Source of the DNA: Chamaelirium japonicum
Taxonomy: Eukaryota > Streptophyta > Magnoliopsida > Liliales > Melanthiaceae
Direction: 5' to 3'
Assembly (NCBI GenBank): GCA_947650365.1
Contig: OX393552.1
Span: forward strand, 24,463,444 to 24,527,443
DNA: 64,000 nucleotides
Shown: piece after piece, positions 55,111 to 64,000 of the stretch
Numbering within the stretch: the stretch's first letter is position 1
Layout: each line of letters opens with the position of its first letter
Notes under the pieces: model-generated
Seen by the model: the letters and a program-made list of their open reading frames with translations, nothing else
What the model was told of the DNA's origin: nothing
Database searches by the model: none
Program-made: the position numbers and the translations under genes

Positions 55111-57132
55111 TTGAGAGGGGAGGAGCTGCTACTGCGAGAGGCCACCATCGTCTGGTGTCGAGGTCGAGGGTACAGATCGGAGTCGGGGTTTGAAGGAGAT
55201 GGTTGCCGATCGGCAAATTTTACACTAAATCGGGCAAAACACCCCTCTATTTGACCGATCCCTCGAATCCTGACCGGTTGCCAGCGACCGATCGGTCGCG
55301 GGCAACCGATCAGAGGTCTTGAGTCCGGCAGCCGAGAGGGGAGGATCTGCTAGATTGGATCTGAGGGTGAAGAGGTGGAGACTGATCTGCTTCCCACGTT
55401 GCTGTTGCTCGATCGAAGATGGGGAAGGAGGCTGATCCCCTCTTCGAGCTGTCATCGGTGCGGCGAGAGGAGATGGCGAGCTGGTGTCGATCAGGTTTGA
55501 CGCCATCAGAGTCGATGCAGGCGCTGCTCCCTTGATCGTCCGGCCTGAAGATTTTGTTGTCTTCAGTCCCGAGAGTTCACATGATCCGGTGATTGAATGC
55601 CAGGTTGAATCTCCAATGGAAACCTCGTGATCGGATGCCACGTCATTGAGTGCAAATTTCAGCCGTCGATAATGGTGTTCGGTGAAGACTTCGCCGCTGA
55701 TTGCACAATGGGGTTGAGAGTGGGTCTCTCACGTGAAGACCTTGCTGGCAGCACAATGGAGTTGATAGTGGGCTTCTCACGTGAAGACCTTGCTGGCAGC
55801 ACAATGGATGGAGTTGATAGTGGGCTAGTGGGTCATTCGGTGGTACCTTCCCATTTGGTTGGTTGGTAACTCTCTCTCTGATTGTAGTTTGTCTTGGGCT
55901 TCACTTGAGAGTGGATGACATATGGCCCATGTGGATGGATGCCACTCTGTGCTCTGGTTAAATCAATGCCCTCCAATCCATAGATTTGAAAGAAGCAATG
56001 CTACTCACACCTTTTTTACAATTTAAATAGTATCCTTCTCCTTGATTGCAATCTAATCCTTGGGTAACTGAATGTACTGATTCTTTGATATGTCAAGTAT
56101 TTGGACAAGGTGTATTGTAGGAAAGTGCGAGTCATGGCTGTTGATGTCGCACACGACCTATGTAGATGTAGAGAGACGTTTTGATATGTCGATGGTTGAA
56201 TGTTGCAAATTGTATCGAATCTTGACTGATCAATTAAGATGACCAGTTACTATATAAAGGTTGACGGTAGTCGGAAGATCGACCACCGACCGACCGTTTG
56301 TAGCACTGAACGCCGTCGTGATTGTCGGCCCTCTCACAGTAGTTGGTGCCTGCTAACTTAGGAAAGCAATTTGAATGTTTGGGTATTCTGAATAGAATTC
56401 GAATGCCTTGCTACTGAATAGTGTTGAGGCCACGAGCGAAGACTTTGATTGAATGCCGAGACTCAGGTCTCGGACTTTGCTGCCACGTGCCAAGGTTGCA
56501 AGCTTGGACTTTCGACCAAATGTCAAGATGTCGGTCTCGGACTTTGCTATCAAACACTAGGACTAAATTTGGAGTTTGTTCGAATGCTGCGGTTCATGTC
56601 TCAGACTTTGCCCTTGAATGGTTGATGAGTTTTCGCCTTTGTTAATCGGCTTTTGAATCTTAGGACGATCTGCAACGTCGGAAGATTTTTGAGGGTTGGT
56701 CGGAAGATCACGCGACTCCTGGGTGATAGTCGTCTCGTCGTTGATGCTGGCTATGAAAGATTGTAGATTCACCCCCTCATCGATGGTGGACTTCCAGAAC
56801 GAGTCTTCCTCGAGCATGAGAGCGCATGATGCTTGATTTTTGCCGATCGGATAAGTTTGTCCGATCGGTAAAAATTATCCGGTCAAGGTTCGAGTGATCG
56901 GCAAAAAACACTCTTATAAGTGTCGAGTGGTAAGTTTGAGAGATGTCCTGCCTCTGGAGTGACATTGGCTGAATGCTGCTCGACGCGTTTGACCTTGATC
57001 TTCATGTCGAGATGTGTTGGGGCAAAGAGCTTTAGGCTTTGCTAGGGTGCCGAGAGCTGGTCTCGGATTTTGGACTTACTGCACGTCGAGGCAGCGAAGG
57101 TGTCTTGGATTATGTATCTGAGTGTTGATATT

Positions 57133-57560
57133 CTGGTAGCTTGAAATTGAGAGTTGTGCTGTTTCACAACCCGAAACCGTTTAACATTTGCACGTAAAGG
57201 GTCGTGTCGCAACACGAGGCCCTAAACTTGTTAAACGACCTGGTAGCTTGAAATTGAGAGTTGTGCTGTTTCACAACCCGAAACCGTTTAACATTTGCAC
57301 GTAAAGGGTCGTGTCGCAACACGAGGCCCTAAACTTGTTAAACGACCTGGTAGCTTGAAATTGAGAGTTGTGCTGTTTCACAACCCGAAACCGTTTAACA
57401 TTTGCACGTAAAGGGTCGTGTCGCAACACGAGGCCCTAAACTTGTTAAACGACCTGGTAGCTTGAAATTGAGAGTTGTGCTGTTTCACAACCCGAAACCG
57501 TTTAACATTTGCACGTAAAGGGTCGTGTCGCAACACGAGGCCCTAAACTTGTTAAACGAC
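57133..57560. repeat. Four apparently identical 107-bp tandem repeats
   Basis: Units start CTGGTAGCTTGAAATTGAG at 57133, 57240, 57347 and 57454. Each contains the inverted pairs CCGTTTAAC / GTTAAACG and GTCGTGT / ACACGAG. I saw no differences between units. Confidence 0.92.
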
Positions 57561-57799
57561 CTGGTAGCTTGAAGGTTGAGCTGGCTCAACTTGAATTTGC
57601 TTGAAGGTTTGAAACTGAATGTTGCGCTGTCTCATAACTCAGAATTTGAACGGACAGGTAGATGTTTGAGAGCAATCTTTATTCATCATAGAAATTACAT
57701 CAGAGACGGAAATCTATCTCTTTTTGGCGAGATCAGTCGATAAGATCCTTTGCTTGCGATAGATTCGACGGTGTAGGTTCCTTCCCAGTTGGGAGTTAG

Positions 57800-57945
57800 T
57801 TTGCATTCGAGTGACAAAGCTGTCTCATTGGGCTTCGCCAAATGCCGAGGCAGCGAGTGCGCCTCGGACTTTGCTTTCGAGTGCCAAGGCTGTTTCCTTG
57901 GGCTTCACCAAATGCCGAGGCAGCGAGTGCGCCTCGGACTTTTGC
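57800..57945. repeat. Two-copy 67-bp direct repeat
   Basis: TTGGGCTTCGCCAAATGCCG and GCGAGTGCGCCTCGGACTTT occur at about 57828-57870 and again 67 bp on with few changes. Confidence 0.7.
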
Positions 57946-58353
57946 CTATCACCTCGTTGTAGTCTTCAAGTGAGCCTTTTCGTTTCGAACCTCACCCCCA
58001 ATGTAGGGATTGGAGGAGAGTCAGACTTGAAAGGCTTATGATATCGATGGGAGATATCGATGATGGATTGTCTAGAAAGAGCGGGTTATTGGATTGAAGT
58101 TCAGCTGCCAACTCATTGAGCGAGTCTCGACTGATGTCATTCTGAGTAACTTCCCTCTGGATGATCCTGATAGAGTCTTCGCCATTCAGTGAAAGCGGAG
58201 GAAGCAACCAGATCGCTCGTGTCCATTCGATTGTCTACTCAACCGAGGGAGCTGGGAAGTTTGACTTTGAAGATCAGTTGTCTGCTCAACCGATTCGATG
58301 TTGTCGTCAAGCACATTGAGCTTTTTGAACGAATCCCACAGACGGCGCCAAAC

Positions 58354-59290
58354 TGTGGGGGAAAATCTTCGTGCCGACCCGAAGACTCTCGCAGCACCAG
58401 TCAATTGAATGTTCGTGTTGACGTCGAAGATCGTTGGTCGATCTGTTGATCGACTGTTGATCGAAGTTGAAGCTTTTGATTTGTAAACAGAGAGATGCAA
58501 TCAGAGAGAGTTTGACACGAGAAGTGATCTCGGAGTTCAGCCGAAGCCTACGTCTCCGTGCTATAGGGTGCAACCCGAATTCACTAACACTTATATTGAA
58601 GTGATCTCGATAGGCCGAGTATCACTGTAAACACTGATCTTTCTAAAAGAAGATCAAAGGGAGATGGTAGATCGGAAGTGTGAAATCCCAGAGCTCTGGT
58701 TCTGAAAGTCAGATCTTAGAGTGGAAAGCAGATTTGTGGATCTGGATTTCGATCCTTTTACATTCGAAGGCTCTGCTATTTATAGGATTCCCGGGGAGAA
58801 ATTCCGGGGCAAATGGCGGTTTCTGCTGCCGTATCTGGGGATCCTCCAGGCAGGGCCGGTGGGTCCCTTGAAAGCCTTCAGGGGCCCACCAGGCAGGGCC
58901 GGTGGGTCCCGTTGCGGTCTCCGGGGGCCCACCGGGCAGGGCCGGTGGGTCCCGTTGCGGTCTCCGGGGGCCCACCAGGCAGGGCCGGTGGGTCCCGCTG
59001 TGGTCTCCGGGGGCCCACCAGGCAGGGCCGGTGGGTCCCGCTGTGGTACTCGGGGGCCCACCAGGCAGGGCCGGTGGGTCCCGATGTGGTACTCGGGGGC
59101 CCACCAGGCAGGGCCGGTGGGTCCCGCTGTGGTACTCGGGGGCCCACCAGGCAGGGCCGGTGGGTCCCGCTGTGGTACTCGGGGGCCCACCAGGCAGGGC
59201 CAGTGGGTCCCGCTGTTGTCTCCGGGGGCCCACCAGGCAGGGCCGGGGGTCCCGCTGCTTGCAGATTTCTTACCAAAATTTGCACCCACA
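58354..59290 (-). repeat. 5' LTR of the LARD-like element
   Basis: Same length and, but for one observed base, same sequence as 52176-53112. Confidence 0.93.
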
Positions 59291-59385
59291 GGGCTGGATG
59301 AAACGGACAGCTATGATCGCCACACGTCATTTTGTGCGAATGAATCAGTAAGAGCTTCGGGGTAAATAGTATTTTCCCTCATAAG

Positions 59386-60175
59386 GACTACTTGGTGGAT
59401 TTAAACCACCAAGTCTTTGTTTGATGGTGTCGTACGACCCTTACTAAAAAGAAGGATGAATCACAAATTATGTGTTGCTATTTGCACCCCATAAATTACT
59501 ACTGCCCCCAACTTAACAAAAAAGAAATTATCGGATGTGTTCCCAAAGCCTCACAAACATATTGAAGAGGACACCACTAACAGAGCCGTCGATCCCATGT
59601 ACCTCACCATCACCTCTGTCATCGCGACCGATCCTCCTTATACTCCTTCCTCATCCTCATCCTCCCTCCTCCCTTCTACCTCTTCCCATCCTTCCTAGAG
59701 AAGTGAGGAGGGGTAGAAGGAGGAAAGGAGGAAGAAGAAGAAAGGGCTAGGGAGGAGGTGGAAGAAGAAAGGGAGGAGGACCAAAGGAGGAGGAGGAGAA
59801 AGAAGAAGGGGAGGACGAGGGTGGACACGGTGGCAAAGACGGCCGAAGCTGGTAGGATGGGGAGAGGGCGGCAAACACTTATCTAAAGTGTCCTATCAAA
59901 ATGGGGGCTCTAGTAAAAAAATCGAAATGGGTTGCTCTGCCTGCATAAAATTTGGGCCCTAGTAATTTTGTGAGAGCAAATAGGAACACCCAAAATGAAT
60001 TTACTAATCGACAATTTTATTGTGTGTGATTTTTACGGAGTAGGCATATCTTATAATTCATGTGAAGAAACATGGGGAGAGCAAGAAAACAACGCACAAA
60101 AGCAAAACAGATCGAAAGTTGAAAGTTTGCAATGAAAAGAAAAATTGGTGTCAAAAAACTCTCGAGTCACTATCA
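59386..60175. other. Intergenic, with a pyrimidine/purine-rich switch
   Basis: 59600-59700 is C/T-rich and 59700-59860 is almost pure purine (GGAGGAGGAAG...). No gene recognised. Confidence 0.5.
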
Positions 60176-60427
60176 CAAAAAGGTACATTATATTTATCAT
60201 AAATTGCTCATTGTGCAATGTCATAGATAAACTCCGTAGATACTGTCAACGTTTTGCTCTACTATGGGCTCTTACCATATATAGTGTCTTCAATCCTAAC
60301 CATTACTTACTACAATCGAATAAACTAGTTATACTTCCGGTTTATCTTCTTTCTTCCTTTAAGAAAATATTGGTAATGTCCATCTAGAATAAGCATGCAT
60401 TCCGAGTTGAACATTATTCATTGTCTC

Positions 60428-60748
60428 TGTGAGATTTCTTCTATTCCAAAACCCAGGTATTGAGATGAGATCCCATCATATATATAAGGATCGTTTCTGC
60501 CCTCTACTTTATCGAGGTGGGATTAATCTTCAAACACTCCTTCTCGTGCAGGCCAATCTTTTGTAGTACCTGTCACGTGGATGATAGATGTGTGAAGACC
60601 ACACCCAATAGGTGAGTATACAGTTAGGCTCTGATACCATGTGAGATTTCCTCTATCCCAAAACCCAGGTATTGAGATGAGGTCCCATCATACATATAAG
60701 GATCATTTTCACCCTCTACTTTACCGAGGTGGGACTAATCTTCCAACG
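60428..60748 (-). mobile_element. TRIM inserted in the RRM3 exon of the PABP pseudogene
   Basis: LTRs 60428-60536 and 60640-60748, 109 bp each, sharing AAAACCCAGGTATTGAGATG and CTCTACTTTA(T/C)CGAGGTGGG. The 103-bp internal part has TGGTATCAGAGCC (primer site, minus strand) beside the right LTR and a C/T-rich tract beside the left. The duplication GTCTC lies at 60423-60427 and 60749-60753. Confidence 0.9.
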
Positions 60749-61689
60749 GTCTCATCGCCTTTTTAGCACTATAGGGTTTTCAAACATGACAAACCCAAAC
60801 CCACCCTTCTCATCATCATTCTTTGCAATTATCACATTAAAGATATTACAAAACTCAAGAAACATCAGTTTGAAAAGTTCTTATGTTATGTCCTCATCTA
60901 GTTTCTTAATATATAGGCTACTAAAGTCAGTTTTTAGATCTAGAAATTACTCATTTCCTCTTTTCGAAGATATTGACAACATATTTACATTACAAAACAA
61001 CAATAAAGCAATAAAATACTAATAGATCATTCAATGGCAATATTTAATCAGAAGTGAAGATATTCAACATCTGAAATTAGGGTCTCTTCTTTTGTGCGAA
61101 AAATAACCTCGGAAACGGATTATTGAATGGAAATTGGGTTTCCGTTCAAATTTTCGGCGTTCTTTTGCCAATCAAATTGTGGAAAGAAATTTCCGAGTGA
61201 ATGTATTTCCACAACAAGGAAGAAAACTATTTCCCTACTAAACCTGCAGAAATTCTCTTTCCCTTCATTTCCCTGCTTAAAAAAAAATAGATTTTCACTG
61301 TGTTTAATTTCTTTCTTTTATTTTCCTGCTAAAAGAATAAAGAAAATTAAACGGCATAGAAAGAATTTATGTTGAAATTATTTTCTTTATTTTATTTTCT
61401 AGAAAACTAAAAGAACAGACCCCTAATGGAATAGTTATTATCTATAGACATATAGAAAAATTAAAAAGATGTATACATCTGCTCGACTCCCACGATGGAT
61501 CCATTAAGTTTTTCAATAGCAGATTTTGCCAATTCTTGAGAATCGAACTGAACAATTCTACATAAATTTGACCGTCGCATGCTTGCTTCCTAACAACTTT
61601 GCAAAACAAAAGAGCTTAGTGTTTCGAAAACATATCATGGAGTCCCACATTAACAATTCAAAATTTGGGGGGCAAAGTCAAAATAACCC

Positions 61690-62305
61690 TTAAAAAAAAG
61701 GGCTAATGTGCCTAAGGTCCCTGGAAACATATCCATCCCGCCTATAGGACCTCCCGAACTTTCATTTTGTCTAAGGTCCGTGCGGTAAACCCGACCTCAA
61801 CCTCGACATTTTTCTCTCACAGCTCCGGCGGCCCCGACCTCTGACACCGACAAGGGCGACCTCGACCTCGACGACCCCGACCTCGACCCCCCCGACCTCG
61901 ACGACTCCGACGACCTCCGAAGTAGCTCCGGCGGCGGCGGCTGCAGTAGAGGAGGCAAGGGTAGCGGTCAGCAGCTCCGGCGGCGGCGGAGACGGCAGCG
62001 GCGAGCAGCAGAGGAGTCGGCGGCAGCGAGGTGGTTCGGTTGAACTCCCTAGGTCTAGGGTTCATCCCATGGCATGTAGATTAGGTCCGGCCGGCCGGAG
62101 CGGGGTTCGGTTAGGTTCGGCGGCGGTGGGCGAGAGGTGCGGGGGGTTCAGTTAGGTCTGGCGGTGGCGGGTGGTTCGGTTAGGTCCGACGGCGGCGGGA
62201 GGGATTGCACCAGGTTCGGAGGGATCTGGTGCAACACCATCTTGTTGCTGTCCTTCCCCTTAAACTGGTCTCTTGGTCAGGACCTCTCACTAAGGCCTCC
62301 TAAAA
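61690..62305. mobile_element. Fold-back element, relative of 42305-43060, in the PABP pseudogene
   Basis: Left end GCTAATGTGCCTAAGGTCCC; right end GGTGCAACACCATCTTGTTG then TCAGGACCTCTCACTAAGGC, the reverse of the 42305 end. The interior is GC-rich: CGACCTCGACCTCGACG and GGCGGCGG runs. It falls between RRM1 and RRM2 pieces. Confidence 0.55.
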
Positions 62306-62513
62306 AAAATCGCATTAAGGAAATCAAAAGTATCAAAATTAATATCAAGGTAGCTCAGTATGCAAACCTTCACAAAAAAACTTCCAACGCTGTTGTTCCT
62401 AGGATTAAAATCTGCAAGTTGCCACACAACTTGTATCAGTTTCTATTCAATATAGTGATTCAGCTCCTCCACTGCTCAGAAGGCTGCTCGATAGAAAATC
62501 AAGCCAATAAATG

Positions 62514-62827
62514 AGTGACTAAAAGTAGGTCTTCAAAATCCAAAATCCGGATCGTAAGAGGAGGTCTTCAAAGGATATACGAAGACAACACTGCCCAGCC
62601 CGCTAGCCGATATGGAACTAAACTCCAACACTCCCCCTCTCGTGCAAGCCGGTTTCGTTCAGTCTTTGTCACATGGGTAGGCTCTCACTCGGCTTAACGG
62701 ACATAGATCAAACATGCTCAGATACCATGTTAGATACCCTAGCATCCCAAAGCCCATGTAGTAAGGAGAGGTCCTCAGAGGGTATATAAAGACAACACTA
62801 CCCAGCCCCCTTGCCGATGTGCCAACA
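62514..62827 (-). mobile_element. Second TRIM in the PABP pseudogene
   Basis: The right LTR 62728-62827 (TGTTAGATACCC...GTGCCAACA) matches a diverged left copy ending at 62630 (AAGACAACACTGCCCAGCCC; CTCCAACA). The internal part has CTCCCCCTCTCGTGCAAGCC and CTCAGATACCAT (primer site on the minus strand). Left border and duplication uncertain. Confidence 0.7.
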
Positions 62828-63255
62828 AAGATAATCCATCAAAAATAAATGAATAAACATCATATATCTGCATCAAGAGAGGAAATTAGAGACATGGTGC
62901 ATGAAGAAACCAATAATTATGGATTAAAAAAGGAGAGTAACCATTACGATTAATCTAAAGAACCAAGCAAAAATCATGGAAATTATATTTTAAAAAATGA
63001 GAAAGCATCGAACGAAGAAAAAAACTAGAATTATAAGAAGAAAAAAAACAAAATCTAAGGAAAAATATGATGACAGCGGAGCAATCTGAAGAACACCACA
63101 CGATTTAGCCAAAAAACTTAGCAGAATAAAACTAAAAAGAAAAATCATCTAAATAAGCAATCTGTAATCCACTCAATAAAAATAAAAAACACCACGTCTG
63201 GGTCGAGGTTCTTGACGTACAGCGACGGCACCGGCACCGTTGGAGGGGCCGCCAT

Positions 63256-64000
63256 CGGAACGCTCCACACAGCCGACGATCAGGAGACATGATGGCCTCT
63301 AGGGATATTAGGGTTTGGAGGCGTGGGTGAGAAGGGTGAGAAACCGAGAGGGGAGGGGTAAGAGGGCGAAGAGTACGCGGCTTTGCATAGGGGGCGGGAG
63401 TTTTCGGGGGTTGGGGCAAGGCCGGGAATTGAGAGTGAGAGAGAGGTATGCTATATAGTATATAGAGGTCTGCTTAAATAATCTCAAAAAAGATTTAAAA
63501 CTAATCACAGCATATGTACATCACAATATCTTCTAGGGTGGGGTTATCTACATCCCTTGGTCTGGTTTAGGCAGCTCCCATCTAAAGACCACCTCTCTTT
63601 TGTCTATGCATGTCATCACCTGCTGCCGCCCACCTCCGCCATCAACAACCCACCATCGCCTGTCACAGCCACTGGCAACCCACCACAGCCTCCTTCCTTT
63701 TCCTACTTCCATTCGTCTTCATCTTCCTCCTGCCCTTCCTCCTCCTTTTTCCTTCCCTTTTTCTCCCTCCCTTTTCCTTCTTTCTCCTCCTCCTCCCATG
63801 AAATCGCGACACTTGGTCAGGAACTCTAAATGCATCTATTGTGTATTCCGTCTGGTTTGGTTGAGTGTCGTGATTTTAGAGAGGGAGGGGGGATGCGAAA
63901 GAAAAAGAATAAGGGGAGAAAAAAGGAGGAGAAAGGGGAGGGGGAAAAAAAAAGGAGGAGGGAGGAGGAGGAAGAAGAAGGGAGGAAGGAGAGGAGGACG
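63256..64000. other. 5' flank of the PABP pseudogene and purine-rich end of the window
   Basis: 63256-63460 looks like the former 5' UTR/promoter on the minus strand. 63700-63800 is C/T-rich and 63870-64000 is almost pure purine (GGAGGAGGAAGAAG). Short ORFs of Ser/Pro/Phe composition are artefacts. Confidence 0.5.

Larger units (their letters stand above)
52176..59290 (-). mobile_element. LARD-like non-coding LTR retrotransposon, 7.1 kb, recent
   Basis: LTRs 52176-53112 and 58354-59290, each 937 bp, TGTGGG...CCCACA. The only difference I noticed is one base (C at 52906, A at 59084). The target duplication GGGCT lies at 52171-52175 and 59291-59295. On the minus strand the 5' LTR is followed after three bases by TGGCGCCGTCTGTGGGATTC (58350-58331), a primer site starting like that for tRNA-Asp. 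The polypurine tract CAAAGGGGGTAAC (53125-53113) precedes the 3' LTR. About 5.2 kb of interior has no gag, protease, RT or integrase; it is made of several tandem-repeat blocks. It must have been mobilised in trans. Confidence 0.93.
52056..59385. mobile_element. MITE of the 18972 family, split by the LARD-like element
   Basis: 52056-52175 (GATAGTCATACCGATAGC, then GAGCTGAGTGCAATTTAC) and 59291-59385 (GGATGAAACGGACAGC to GGTAAATAGTATTTTCC) join across the insertion into one element resembling 44303-44510. Confidence 0.55.
60180..63255 (-). pseudogene. Decayed poly(A)-binding protein (PABP) pseudogene
   Basis: Reading the minus strand from 63255: exon 1 gives MAAPPTVPVPSLYVKNLDPD, the start of RRM1, with a GT donor at about 63192. 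RRM1's end (AVEELNH...NPRNNSVGSFFVK) is at about 62490-62370. RRM2 (VGLHDMFSK, stop, LLFCKVVRKQACDGQ, shift, IVQFDSQELAKSAIEKLNGS) is at about 61690-61480. RRM3 (SSLYIKKLDEDIT, stop, ELFKL; NVIIAKNDDEKGGFGFVMFE) is at about 60940-60770 and continues after a TRIM as TMNNVQLG at about 60420. The linker (KTLYMVRAHSRAKR, stop, QYLRSLSMTLHNEQFM) is at about 60300-60195. There are several stops and frameshifts. RRM4 and the MLLE domain are not seen. Expressed PABPs bind poly(A) tails; this copy cannot. Residue-level matches are from memory of the family. Confidence 0.82.

Noticed and set aside
57133-57560. CRISPR-like array
   Set aside because: The 107-bp units follow each other without unique spacers, and the setting is a plant retroelement.
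62137-62514. Plus-strand ORF of 125 codons
   Set aside because: Its 3' half is the antisense of PABP pseudogene RRM1 and its 5' half lies in the fold-back element.

Overview
This is nuclear DNA of a flowering plant. It holds intron-containing genes with canonical GT/AG junctions, a plasma-membrane syntaxin, a chloroplast NDH-assembly protein, and plant-type transposons (CACTA, copia, Cassandra/TRIM, MITEs). I cannot fix the species. The very GC-rich first exon of the CRR42-like gene would suit a monocot or magnoliid, but that is weak evidence. I see no bacterial operon, CRISPR array or prokaryotic defence system.

Layout. (1) 2683-16630, +: a syntaxin gene of the SYP13/SYP132 type, twelve intact exons. 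Its first coding exon (about six residues) is not visible and probably lies upstream of the window. Its 7.4-kb intron carries a complete, antisense Ty1/copia element (9330-14519) with identical 129-bp LTRs. (2) 17.1-19.7 kb: an array of short GCTACAGTG/CACTGTAGC palindromes and a MITE. (3) 19661-41165: a nested transposon stack. A gypsy-type LTR element reduced to two LTRs carries a 17.9-kb CACTA element (21238-39137) in its left LTR. The CACTA carries a decayed TNP2 transposase, a broken TNPA/Ptta-like second gene and an array of about 181-bp tandem repeats. The first exon of its second gene is split by a head-to-head pair of Cassandra TRIMs, and one Cassandra LTR is itself split by a gypsy-like long LTR joined to a third Cassandra. 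(4) 41.2-44.5 kb: microsatellites, a fold-back element and a tandem TRIM. (5) 44605-48156, -: a two-exon CRR42-like gene whose 3.2-kb intron is filled with MITEs. (6) 48.3-51.3 kb: MITE copies and a PIF/Harbinger-like element with a 1.5-kb AGAGAAAATATTATAG-type core. (7) 52176-59290: a young non-coding (LARD-like) LTR element with 937-bp LTRs, built largely of satellites, inserted in a MITE. (8) 60.2-63.3 kb, -: a decayed poly(A)-binding-protein pseudogene broken by two TRIMs and a fold-back element. The window ends in purine-rich low-complexity DNA.

Only the syntaxin and the CRR42-like gene look like working host genes. Their jobs (vesicle fusion at the plasma membrane; assembly of the plastid NDH complex) are unrelated. 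Nearly everything else is a record of successive transposon insertions, whose order can be read from target-site duplications: gypsy LTR element, then CACTA, then the Cassandra pair, then the LTR/Cassandra chimera.
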